A stretch of DNA of 64,000 bases from Deltaproteobacteria bacterium (GTDB taxonomy: Bacteria; Desulfobacterota; Binatia; UBA9968), in assembly GCA_016874755.1 (NCBI GenBank), contig VGTH01000004.1, forward strand, positions 62,001 through 126,000, written 5' to 3'. The notes under the pieces were generated by a model. That model searched no databases and was not told where the DNA came from. It saw only the letters and a list, made by a program, of their open reading frames with translations. A program made the position numbers and the translations under genes. Below are positions 1-7,281 of this stretch, piece by piece; position 1 is the first letter of the stretch; every line of letters begins with the position of its first letter.

Positions 1-2
1 GG

Positions 3-416
3 CTCAACAATCAGCAATTTCTTGACGCGGTCGCTGTGGCAATGATCACCCCGGGGCCGGTGGTCATTACCGTGGCATTCATCGGTTTTCTGGTGGCCGG
101 CTTGGCGGGATCGATCATGGCCGCCATCGGCATCTTTCTGCCGGTCTACGTTTTTACGATTGTGCCGGCGCCGTGGTTCAAGCGCCACCGTGACAATGCG
201 CAGCTCAAAGCGTTCGTCGACGGCGCCACCGCGGCGGCCACCGGCGCGATCACCGGCGCGGTCATTGTCCTAGCGACGCGCGCGATCATCGACATTCCGA
301 CGGCCGTGATCGCGCTCGTCAGTTTAGTTATTTTGTGGAACTACAAGATTCCCGAGCCGGTGATCGTTTCCGTCGCCGCTCTGATCGGATTGGTGCTCTT
401 CCCAATTTTTCATTGA
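3..416 (+). CDS. chrA: Chromate transporter ChrA, C-terminal part (cut by window start)
   Basis: The frame is already open at base 3 and runs to TGA at 414-416, so the start lies outside the window. The visible residues begin LNNQQFLDAVAVAMITPGPV, which matches the CHR-family signature around MITPGPV. Hydrophobic membrane segments and a short C-terminal end (LVLFPIFH) follow. Family knowledge: ChrA proteins are inner-membrane chromate or sulfate carriers, often made of two CHR domains, and this would be the end of the second. Substrate is inferred from the family only. The next gene is convergent, with its stop 6 bases away. Confidence 0.85.
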   Translation, partial: LNNQQFLDAVAVAMITPGPVVITVAFIGFLVAGLAGSIMAAIGIFLPVYVFTIVPAPWFKRHRDNAQLKAFVDGATAAATGAITGAVIVLATRAIIDIPTAVIALVSLVILWNYKIPEPVIVSVAALIGLVLFPIFH

Positions 417-422
417 GTGCGT

Positions 423-1496
423 TCATTCCAAATCATACGCCACGCCCAATTCCGTCCCGACGTCGCGGAGTCCTTTGAGCACCGAGCTGTGCAGCGGCAC
501 ACCGTGCTCGCCGCGCTCGTCGGCGGTTTCGAACTCGATCTCGCCGGCGACGTAGACCCGCTCCTGGCCGGCAATCGGAGTGGTGGATTTCAAATCGCGA
601 ATCAATCGATCCATGTCGTTTTTGAATTCGGCCGCAGGGCGGAAAGTATCGACTTTAATGGCGCCGAAGAAGTGGCCGCGCGGGTCCTGGTCGGCGTTCA
701 ACGCCGTGATTGTTCCGGACAAAACTCCACACAAGATTTCGACAAGAATGCCGAGACCATAGCCCTTGTGACTGGCGCCCTCGCGCGTGCTGCCGAGTGG
801 CAAGAGCTTGCGGGCTTTCTGCGCGACGCGCGGGTCGTTGGTGTTTTCGGCTTTTTCATCGAGCGCCCAGCCATCGGGAATCGGGTTACCTAACCGAGCG
901 GCCAATTCCAACTTCCCGGCGGCGGCGGTGTTAGTTGCCATGTCGAGCACGAAAGGCCTTTCTCTATTGGTTGGCACGGCGAAGGACATCGGATTAGTGC
1001 CAAACTTCGGATCGCGGCCAAAGGTCGGCACGACGAGCCGGCTCGCGTTGGTCATGGCAATGCCGATCATATCGTGCGGCAGTGCCATCATCGAATAGTA
1101 GGCTGACATACCGTAGTGGCGAGAATTGCGCACGCTGACCATGGCAACGCCGGACTTCTTGGCTTTGTCGATGGCGATCTCCATCGCCCGATGACCGACG
1201 ACCATGCCCATGCCTTTGTCGCCGTCGATCAGTGCCGACGACGGGCTTTCGTTAACGATGCGGATATTGGGCTTGGGCGTCATCGATCCTTCTTTGAGCC
1301 ATTGCACGTACCACGCACTAGGTTGAAAGCGGATGACGCCGTGGGTGTCGACGCCGCGCAGGTCGGAGGCGACCAATACCCTGGCGGCGATCTCTGCATC
1401 GGCGGCGGAGACGCCGAGCTTTTCAAAATTGCGGCTGACGAAGCGCGTAAGTTTTTTATGATCGACCCTGGTCATCCCTGTAGTATCGGTTGCCAT
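423..1496 (-). CDS. Malate/L-lactate dehydrogenase family (Ldh2/MdhII) oxidoreductase
   Basis: A protein of about 357 residues with the Ldh2 pattern: an N-terminal helical part with DLRGVDTHGVIRF (the family's D-x-x-G-x-x-S/T-H-G element), SVRNSRHYGMSAYYSMMA, TNASRLVVPTFG and a late SHKGYGLGILVEILCGVLSG. This family uses NAD(P)H to interconvert 2-oxoacids and 2-hydroxyacids (malate, lactate, ureidoglycolate and others); the substrate cannot be read from sequence. The ATG at 1496 is chosen over the longer frame to 1553 because GGAGGACTTC precedes it. It is divergent from the SBP gene at 1659, so a pathway link is possible but unproven. Confidence 0.85.
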   Translation of the reverse strand: MATDTTGMTRVDHKKLTRFVSRNFEKLGVSAADAEIAARVLVASDLRGVDTHGVIRFQPSAWYVQWLKEGSMTPKPNIRIVNESPSSALIDGDKGMGMVVGHRAMEIAIDKAKKSGVAMVSVRNSRHYGMSAYYSMMALPHDMIGIAMTNASRLVVPTFGRDPKFGTNPMSFAVPTNRERPFVLDMATNTAAAGKLELAARLGNPIPDGWALDEKAENTNDPRVAQKARKLLPLGSTREGASHKGYGLGILVEILCGVLSGTITALNADQDPRGHFFGAIKVDTFRPAAEFKNDMDRLIRDLKSTTPIAGQERVYVAGEIEFETADERGEHGVPLHSSVLKGLRDVGTELGVAYDLE

Positions 1497-1658
1497 GAAG
1501 TCCTCCGATTGAGTTATGGCTGCACAACTATCGTTGGACCGGTTTGCTGTCAAACTCCCTTGACGGTGTCTGGAGGTTTGCCTATCTTACGCTGGCCTTC
1601 GAGATTGACGGAGTGGTGGAGCAATGGAGTATTGGGCCGCACCGAAAGAGGAGTGCTA

Positions 1659-2645
1659 ATGAGAAAAATCTTCGCAATATTGGTCGCGCTGCTGCTGACG
1701 CCGGTTTTTGCGTTGGCTCAGCCGCTGGAAAAAATTCGCGTCGCCCGCTCGTCAGACTCGGCGACGGAAGCGGCGCTCTGGTTCGCCAAGGATGCGGGCT
1801 TGTACGAGAAACACGGTCTGTCGGTCGAGCTGCTGCGCCTGTCCGGCAGCTCGCTGGTGGTCAGCACGATGCTCTCCGGCGAAATGCCTTTTAGCCAAAT
1901 CGGCGCCGCTGCGGTGATCGACGCCAATCTCGCCGGCGGCGATTTGGTGATCATCACGACGCTAATCAAGAACTTCGTTTACTACATCTATAGCCGCCCC
2001 GAGATTCAGACTGTCGGCGATTTGAAAGGCAAAGCGATCGGCGTCACGCGCTACGGCGCCAATTCCGATTTTGCCGCGCGCTTCGCCGTCACCAAATTTG
2101 GCCTGCAGGCCGACAAAGACGTAACGTTCCTGCAGACCGGCGGGCCGGCCGAGAGCGTGGCGGCTTTGAATGGCAATCGCATTCAAGCTGTGCCGCTCAC
2201 CGCGCCGGCAACTATTCGAGCGCGCCAATTGGGTCTGCGCGAGATTCTCGATGTCTCGAAGCTCGAAGCCAACTTTCCATTTAACGGCATGGTTGCCACG
2301 CGTAGCTATCTGCGGACGAATGCTCCCACTGTGCGCAAATTTCTCATGGCGCAGGCCGAAGGTGTGGCCCTCGCCAAACGTGATGCCAACTTTGCGAAGA
2401 AGGTAATGGCGAAATATTTTCGCAACGACGATAAGGAACTGCTAGAGGAGAGCTACAACTGGATCGTCAAGCAGAACTACACCTTGCCAAACTATCCAGC
2501 CTTGGCTGGGTTGAATACGATTCTGAAGGCCACCGAGGCACGCAACCCCAAGGCGAAAACCGCCAAGCCGGAAGATTTCGTCGATGCGCGCTTCGTGCAG
2601 GAGTTGGACAAGAGCGGGTTTTACAAGGAGTTGGAGTCAAGGTGA
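1659..2645 (+). CDS. ABC-type substrate-binding protein, NMT1/SsuA-like
   Basis: A 328-residue periplasmic binding protein with a signal peptide (MRKIFAILVALLL, likely cleavage after ALA near residue 20). It has the NMT1/SsuA pattern: ALWFAKDAGLYEKHGLSVEL near residues 41-60, a ligand-pocket loop, then SRPEIQTVGDLKGKAIGVTR and a C-terminal DARFVQELDKSGFYKEL. The start is ATG 1659, preceded by AAAGAGGAG; the longer open frame upstream is antisense to the dehydrogenase and rejected. These proteins deliver sulfonates, nitrate, pyrimidine precursors or aromatic acids to ABC permeases; the ligand here is unknown. No permease or ATPase is adjacent. Confidence 0.85.
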   Translation: MRKIFAILVALLLTPVFALAQPLEKIRVARSSDSATEAALWFAKDAGLYEKHGLSVELLRLSGSSLVVSTMLSGEMPFSQIGAAAVIDANLAGGDLVIITTLIKNFVYYIYSRPEIQTVGDLKGKAIGVTRYGANSDFAARFAVTKFGLQADKDVTFLQTGGPAESVAALNGNRIQAVPLTAPATIRARQLGLREILDVSKLEANFPFNGMVATRSYLRTNAPTVRKFLMAQAEGVALAKRDANFAKKVMAKYFRNDDKELLEESYNWIVKQNYTLPNYPALAGLNTILKATEARNPKAKTAKPEDFVDARFVQELDKSGFYKELESR

Positions 2646-2706
2646 GCGATGGCGGTGATTTCGAATTAGTCGTCTTCTCGTTGTCGCGGGGAAACGCCAA
2701 AACTAG

Positions 2707-2726
2707 ATGCCGGCCTGCGCCGGCAT
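2707..2726. repeat. REP-like palindrome (ATGCCGGC-ctgc-GCCGGCAT)
   Basis: A perfect 8-bp stem with a 4-base loop lies between two co-directional SBP genes. A degenerate copy is at 7258-7281. Such short GC hairpins are typical dispersed intergenic repeats; it could also attenuate transcription, but no U-run follows. Confidence 0.7.
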
Positions 2727-2766
2727 GACGTACAGTGGTTCAGTCAATTAAGTGGAGGCCTGCGAG

Positions 2767-3252
2767 ATGCGTCGAGTCCATTCCAGTCTACCGCTATCGC
2801 TGTGCTTGCTGTCCCACTCGCTAGCGGCGTCAATTGCCAGTACCGCCGAACTCCCTGTCGTTCGCATCGCCCACGGCGCCTTCAGTGAGAAAGTCGCCGC
2901 TCTTTGGATCGGCGCCGAACAAGATCTTTTTCGCAAACATGGCGTCAATCTTGAGGTCATCAATATTCGCAGCGGAGCGCAGACGATGGCGGCGCTGGTC
3001 TCGGGCGACATTCAAATCGCCTACACCATTCCTGGTTCGGTAGTAAGCGCCGTCACCAGCGGCCTCGACGTCGCCTTCTTTGCCGGCATTGTCAATCGCG
3101 CCGATGGCGACTTCATTGGCAATCCGAGTATTCGCAACGCCGAAGACCTCAAAGGCAAACGCATCGGCGTGCAAAGCATCGGCGGCGGCGTCTGGTCCAT
3201 GGCGATGATCATCGTGGGCCGAGTTTTGAAGGGTCGTCGACCGCCCAGATAA
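2767..3252 (+). pseudogene. 3'-truncated NMT1/SsuA-like substrate-binding protein
   Basis: This opens like a normal SBP: ATG 2767 after GTGGAGGCCTGCGAG, a signal peptide, WIGAEQDLFRKHGVNLEVIN, then NAEDLKGKRIGVQSIGGG. Similarity to the paralogue at 9315-10313 (SIGGGNWVFTML) stops near base 3210, about 148 residues in where about 330 are expected. The last residues (VGRVLKGRRPPR) read antisense through a broken vapC start. The gene has lost its C-terminal lobe and cannot form a closed two-lobe binding cleft. Confidence 0.8.
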
Positions 3253-3280
3253 CTGTGTGAGCATCAACAAGCAGCCTCAC
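3209..3280 (-). pseudogene. VapC (PIN-domain) toxin, N-terminal remnant only
   Basis: Read on the minus strand from a GTG at 3280 that overlaps the antitoxin stop (GTGA), this gives RLLVDAHTVIWAVDDPSKLG and then stops at 3209-3211. That is the start of a PIN-domain VapC, including the first acidic active-site residue (VDAHT, Asp). The rest of the roughly 130-residue toxin is gone, replaced by the SBP fragment on the other strand. It is too short for the usual ORF length cut-offs. A 23-residue fragment cannot be an active RNase. Confidence 0.7.
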
Positions 3281-3507
3281 CCGTCGTACTCCTTGAATTC
3301 GTCGAGCGGAGCATCGAAGTCAGGAGCCATATGGTTCACTGTACCCCTTAAGCTACCGAGCTTTCGTTGTGCTCGCGTCGCCTCGGCAGGAACCAAGCGA
3401 GCAACCGGCTGGTTCTTTTCCGTAATTATGATTTCATCGCCGGGCTTAAGCTGGTGGATCAACTCTGAGAGTTTCGCTTTTGCCTCATCAATCGACACAG
3501 CATTCAT
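3277..3507 (-). CDS. Phd/YefM-type antitoxin (VapB partner)
   Basis: A 76-residue protein starting MNAVSIDEAKAKLSELIHQL, with EIIITEKNQPVARLVP and an acidic C-terminal tail (APLDEFKEYDG). This is the classical Phd/YefM fold: an N-terminal DNA-binding dimer and a toxin-binding tail. The start at 3507 has AGAGGGGCAACC upstream. A VapC PIN toxin normally overlaps its stop; here only the toxin's first 23 codons remain, so the antitoxin is an orphan. It may still bind its own promoter or neutralise a related toxin elsewhere (inference). Confidence 0.85.
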   Translation of the reverse strand: MNAVSIDEAKAKLSELIHQLKPGDEIIITEKNQPVARLVPAEATRAQRKLGSLRGTVNHMAPDFDAPLDEFKEYDG

Positions 3508-3569
3508 GGTTGCCCCTCTTATTCGGCCGCTCATTTCGGATTCTGCGCCCTCAGCTACCACGCCTGACA

Positions 3570-3760
3570 ATCAGCCAAACATTGATATATATCGTAGGCG
3601 CGTTCGGGGCGAATGGCGCCCAATTTCGCGCTCTCCATCACCTGGTCGCTCTCTTTCGATTGGCTCTTGATACCTTTTTTCTTGGCGGAATCTTACCCGC
3701 GCTCGATAGCGTGCGTTGTCCTTCCTGCGATAAAGCCGCGCCGTGAAGAGTGTTTGGCGC
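3570..3760 (-). pseudogene. Frameshifted C-terminal remnant of an iron(III)-type substrate-binding protein
   Basis: On the minus strand one frame reads LSQEGQRTLSSAGKIPPRK and, after a one-base frame change, GIKSQSKESDQVMESAKLGA then IRPERAYD. The intact gene at 5096-6100 has the same order (SAEGQRALAAAGKIPLRKGV, then SPSKDIDQVLEGGSLHVVRP). This is therefore the decayed tail of a related gene lying just upstream of the antitoxin. The rest of that gene is not recognisable between 3760 and 4067. Confidence 0.6.
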
Positions 3761-4067
3761 GCTTACCGCCAGGTGGGTTTTTCATCCGTCAGCAAAATTT
3801 GACATCCCTCCCGGTCCTGCGATATAGCTCCGACTCATAGAAGAAAAGGGCGTTTACAAATCCTATCCATTCCGGCGACTTCGGTACAGGAAATCAAAAA
3901 CCGGCCGCGAACGTTCGTGTAAGCTGGCATGGATCGACTCATCGTCCCTTGCGTCCCCGTAACCGAGCCTGTCATTGACGATGCCCGCAGACTCATCGAA
4001 GCGTGGAGCAAATCATAGCCTGCATTTAATGAACAAATCGAAAACCTTTTGAAAGGACCTTTGATAG
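3761..4067. other. Intergenic stretch without a supported gene
   Basis: This separates the SBP remnant from the hydrolase gene. A 29-codon frame at 3929-4018 (MDRLIVPCVPVTEPVIDDAR...) is open on the plus strand but resembles nothing I recognise and lacks a clear ribosome site. The last 20 bases hold GAAAGGACC, the likely ribosome-binding site of the hydrolase at 4068. Confidence 0.4.
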
Positions 4068-4958
4068 ATGCGAGAGAGAATAACCTACTATAGCGACGGC
4101 CTAAAACTGTCCGGCATCCTTAGTACACCTGACAGTTCCGGAGCAAAACGTTTTCCTGGTGTCGTGCTTGTGCCAGGTTTCATGAGCACAGCGGATGCTT
4201 TCTTTCCTGGGTTCGCTGAAGAGTTGAAGGCAGGTGGCTTTGTATCCCTGACCATGGATTTCAGAGGATTCGGAGAGAGCGAAGGCGTGCGCGGCGAGGT
4301 CATTCCCTACCTGCAGATCTATGACGCCAGCAACGCCATATCCTACCTGCAGTCAAGACCAGAAGTGGACCCAAACAAAATCGCCATATTAGGGGTAAGT
4401 CTGGGAGGAGGAGAAGTCGCGTACATCGCAGCTCGAGACCGACGCGTAAAGGCGGTTGCCTCAATGGTCCTGGTCGGTGACGGCGTGCGAAGAATGCGAA
4501 AATTTCGAACCGAGGAACAGTGGCAAACTCTCATGCAAAAAGTCCAGGAGGACCGGATCAACCGGGCTGTGACCGGCAAGTCCAAAGAATTCCGCGGGTT
4601 TTTGAAGGAGGGAACTGATTCGGTACTAATCATGCCTCCTGATCTGACCTCTTCCTTGAAGGATGCTGAGCAGGTGGAAGACGAAAAAGGCAACAGCACA
4701 ACTCTCGCAACCGTTGATGGGTGGCTGGCCTACAAGCCCGAAGAGATTATCGACAAGGTGTCTCCCACGCCAATTCTCTTCGTTCAGGCTGAGAAGGACG
4801 AGCTCGAGGCTGATGACGCCGATATTTTGTATCGCAAGGCTAAGGAACCGAAGAAGCTCTTCACTCTAAAAGACGGCGTGCACTTCGACGTGTATGGGAA
4901 GAGGACAAATGAAGCCATGAACCCGGTCCTTGAATGGTTCAAACAGCACCTTCAATGA
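4068..4958 (+). CDS. Alpha/beta hydrolase (dienelactone hydrolase/acyl-peptidase-like)
   Basis: A 296-residue cytoplasmic serine hydrolase with no signal peptide. It shows the fold in order: GVVLVPGFMSTADAFFPGFA (oxyanion-loop region), MDFRGFGESEG, the nucleophile elbow LGVSLGGG with Ser111, a likely acid at Asp244 (VQAEKDELEADD) and His272 (KDGVHFDVYG). The triad is complete. It resembles the BAAT/DLH/S9-like group acting on ester or amide bonds; the substrate is unknown. The base composition is less GC-rich than its neighbours. It is convergent with the SBP at 5096, with a hairpin between them. Confidence 0.85.
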   Translation: MRERITYYSDGLKLSGILSTPDSSGAKRFPGVVLVPGFMSTADAFFPGFAEELKAGGFVSLTMDFRGFGESEGVRGEVIPYLQIYDASNAISYLQSRPEVDPNKIAILGVSLGGGEVAYIAARDRRVKAVASMVLVGDGVRRMRKFRTEEQWQTLMQKVQEDRINRAVTGKSKEFRGFLKEGTDSVLIMPPDLTSSLKDAEQVEDEKGNSTTLATVDGWLAYKPEEIIDKVSPTPILFVQAEKDELEADDADILYRKAKEPKKLFTLKDGVHFDVYGKRTNEAMNPVLEWFKQHLQ

Positions 4959-5036
4959 ATCAAATGAAGAAACCGATCAATCTACAAGTTTGACCGTTCA
5001 AACCTAACGAAAAGCGGCAACGAAAAAACGGGACAG

Positions 5037-5068
5037 CCTACGAATTCTTGAATCGCAGAATTCGTAGG
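5037..5068 (-). terminator. Probable terminator between convergent genes
   Basis: A perfect 12-bp stem (CCTACGAATTCT / AGAATTCGTAGG) with an 8-base loop lies between two convergent genes. On the minus strand the stem is followed 8 bases later by six T residues, so it suits the SBP gene at 5096-6100; on the plus strand no T-run follows. Confidence 0.5.
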
Positions 5069-5095
5069 TGATCCCGATGTAATCTCGAATCTCTT

Positions 5096-6100
5096 TTACC
5101 TTATCCCAAGATACTCGTTGTAGATTTTCATGTATCTGTCGTAGCTGCCGTCGGGGCGAACGACGTGCAGGCTGCCGCCCTCCAACACCTGATCGATATC
5201 TTTCGACGGACTCTTCACGCCTTTGCGCAATGGGATTTTTCCCGCAGCGGCCAACGCCCGTTGACCTTCGGCGGAAAGATAAAAGTCGATCAATAGCTGG
5301 GCAGCCGCCGGGTGTTGGGGGTTTTTCACCATGCCAACGCTGGCAATCGTCGCGAAGGTTTGCGGTGCCGCCACCCAATCCACCGGCGCGTCTTTGCGTT
5401 TCATCGCGTCGAGTTTGGAAACTTGCATGAAGCCGGTGAGGGCATACTCGCCGGCGGCCATCAAGTTGACCATGTGATTGAAGTCGCCGATTAAGCGCAA
5501 GTCCTGCTGAGCAAACTTCTTGAAGTAGGCTAGCCCTTGCTCTTCGCCGCGCAGCGATACCATACCGGTGAGCGGATAGGGCACGCCGCGGTTGATGGCC
5601 ATTTGCCCTTTAATCTGTGCGCGCAGGTAGTCGTCGTAACTCTTTGGCACCGCGGCCTTTGACATCAGTCGCGGGTTGAAGCCGGTGACGAGCAAATCAG
5701 TCGTGATCCCAGACCAGAAACCGTCAGTGTCCCACGCTCCCTGAAATAGATTCTTAGCTTCCGGCGAGCGATAGGGTCCGACGACGCCTTGTTGTTTGAG
5801 ATAGACGAGCGTGTCCGGGCTGTTGCCCAAGACGTCGGCCTGGACACCGCCGGCGCGAAACTCTTGCATGACGCGCGCGGTTTGGCGCGACGACGGCAAG
5901 GATATGTGGCGCAGGTTGATGCGCGGATATTTCTCTTTGAAGGCCTTGGCGAGGTGCGCGAAATCGGCCACCGACATGGTCGCGTAGAGATTAACTTCGC
6001 CTTCCTTCTCGGCCCTGGCGATGAGCTCTTGGCTTTGGGCGAAGCTGACGGTGGGAGCGATCGATAAGAACCATAGCAACAACGGGAGCCTAAATTTCAT
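5096..6100 (-). CDS. Iron(III)/thiamine-type ABC substrate-binding protein
   Basis: A 334-residue periplasmic protein. The ATG at 6100 has GAGGTCGGTC upstream and gives a clean signal peptide (MKFRLPLLLWFLSIAPTVSF, cleavage near AQS). The mature part begins QELIARAEKEGEVNLYATM, the hallmark of this class, with SGITTDLLVTGFNP, a KNPQHPAAAQLLIDFYLSAE segment, and the C-terminal GKIPLRKGV. The class covers ferric, thiamine, phosphonate and sugar-acid binders, so the ligand is not fixed. The next SBP (6174) starts upstream on the same strand; the two may be co-transcribed. Confidence 0.85.
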   Translation of the reverse strand: MKFRLPLLLWFLSIAPTVSFAQSQELIARAEKEGEVNLYATMSVADFAHLAKAFKEKYPRINLRHISLPSSRQTARVMQEFRAGGVQADVLGNSPDTLVYLKQQGVVGPYRSPEAKNLFQGAWDTDGFWSGITTDLLVTGFNPRLMSKAAVPKSYDDYLRAQIKGQMAINRGVPYPLTGMVSLRGEEQGLAYFKKFAQQDLRLIGDFNHMVNLMAAGEYALTGFMQVSKLDAMKRKDAPVDWVAAPQTFATIASVGMVKNPQHPAAAQLLIDFYLSAEGQRALAAAGKIPLRKGVKSPSKDIDQVLEGGSLHVVRPDGSYDRYMKIYNEYLGIR

Positions 6101-6173
6101 GACCGACCTCACGAAAGAAATACGGTGCGCACGGCGCACCCTGCGGAAATCCGATTTGGTTTTGCGCCTGATC

Positions 6174-7163
6174 TTATTTTTTGTTTACCTGCTCGATGAA
6201 CCCGCTGGCTTGAATCTTCTGCACAATCGAATTGTCATAAAAGTCCTGCGGCTTCATCGTCTTCGCTTTAGGGCTCTTGGCGACGTCGAGCACGGCCTGG
6301 ACTTCCGCCGCCGTCATCAGCGGCGTGGTCGGAAAGACATCGCGGTATTCGTCATAAACCGAATCGAGAATTTCGCGGTCATTAGTCTTTTGAAAGCGCG
6401 ACAGCGCTTTCTGGGTTGTCTCTTTGTCCTTGCGAATCACCGCCATCGCTTCGATGTAGGCACGCAGGAACCGCGTCAGCGCTTCGTTCTTCTCCTTCAT
6501 TACTTTGGGCGACGACAACATGCCGGTGAACAAGAAGGGAATCTTCAGATCGGTGATATTGACGAGCATCTTGGCGCCTCCGGCTTTGGCTTTAATCGAC
6601 AGCGGCGCGGAGAGAATCCCGGCGGCGATGTTACCCACCAGCAGGGAGTTGAGCACGTTGTTGGTGTCTTGGGCGTACATGATTTTGACGTCTTTGTCGG
6701 GCTCGAGGTTGTTTTTCTTAAAGACAATCCGGCTGGCGTAGTCTGTCGACGCTGAGGGTTGTGTCGCGGCGAAGATTTTGCCTTTGAGATCCTGGATCGT
6801 TTTGATTTCCGGCCGGGCGTAAATTTGAAAAACAAACGTCGGCAAGCCGCTGGCGACATAGATCAAGTCCGCCCCTTCGAGCTTCGCGTCGATCCCCTGA
6901 TTGCCGACAAAGCCTACTTCTTCGCCGCCGCCCACCATCGCTTGGACGGCTGACGTCGCTGCCAAGTATTTCAGATCGACGTTGACCCCGTGCTTTTTAA
7001 ACAGTCCGGCATCGTCCGCGACCCAGATCGGCGCCATGACGCCGCCCAGGGCGTTGTACACGGCACGGAGCGAATGCTCCTGGGCGGCGAGATTCACGGT
7101 CGTTAAGATCGCCGAAAAAAAGTACGTCAACAGAGCGCAACCAACTCTTTTCGAACCGGTCAT
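6174..7163 (-). CDS. ABC-type substrate-binding protein, NMT1/SsuA-like
   Basis: A 329-residue protein. ATG 7163 follows AAAGGAGCTTCGTC. It has a signal peptide, then PIWVADDAGLFKKHGVNVDL near residues 45-64, YARPEIKTIQDLKGKIFAAT near 114-133, and a C-terminal DNSIVQKIQASGFIEQVNKK. This is the same architecture as the genes at 1659, 9315 and 22517. It lies 73 bases upstream of the iron-type SBP start, so two SBPs of different classes may share an mRNA without any permease. Ligand unknown. Confidence 0.85.
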   Translation of the reverse strand: MTGSKRVGCALLTYFFSAILTTVNLAAQEHSLRAVYNALGGVMAPIWVADDAGLFKKHGVNVDLKYLAATSAVQAMVGGGEEVGFVGNQGIDAKLEGADLIYVASGLPTFVFQIYARPEIKTIQDLKGKIFAATQPSASTDYASRIVFKKNNLEPDKDVKIMYAQDTNNVLNSLLVGNIAAGILSAPLSIKAKAGGAKMLVNITDLKIPFLFTGMLSSPKVMKEKNEALTRFLRAYIEAMAVIRKDKETTQKALSRFQKTNDREILDSVYDEYRDVFPTTPLMTAAEVQAVLDVAKSPKAKTMKPQDFYDNSIVQKIQASGFIEQVNKK

Positions 7164-7257
7164 GACGAAGCTCCTTTGGCTTGGTGGCCGTACGTTAACA
7201 ATGCTTGAGGGAAATTTCTAGGACAAATCACTCGGCGGCGGTCTAAATCCACGAATG

Positions 7258-7281
7258 GATGCCGGCCTCCACCGGCTGACC
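7258..7281. repeat. Degenerate copy of the GCCGG hairpin repeat
   Basis: GATGCCGGCCTCCACCGGCTGACC aligns with the better-conserved copy at 2706-2729. The stem is reduced to GCCGG/CCGGC around a 6-base loop. It overlaps the 3' end of the ion transporter gene by one base. Confidence 0.5.

Noticed and set aside
417-893. 158-residue plus-strand open frame
   Set aside because: It is antisense to the well-supported Ldh2 dehydrogenase; long shadow frames are expected at this GC content.
1116-1658. N-terminal extension of the SBP to a 509-residue protein
   Set aside because: The extension is antisense to the dehydrogenase gene and lacks family character; a signal peptide and ribosome site mark ATG 1659.
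3929-4018. 29-codon plus-strand ORF upstream of the hydrolase
   Set aside because: No ribosome site, no recognisable family; too short to support.
5230-5430. Small plus-strand frames inside the SBP at 5096
   Set aside because: They overlap a real gene in antisense and have no ribosome sites.
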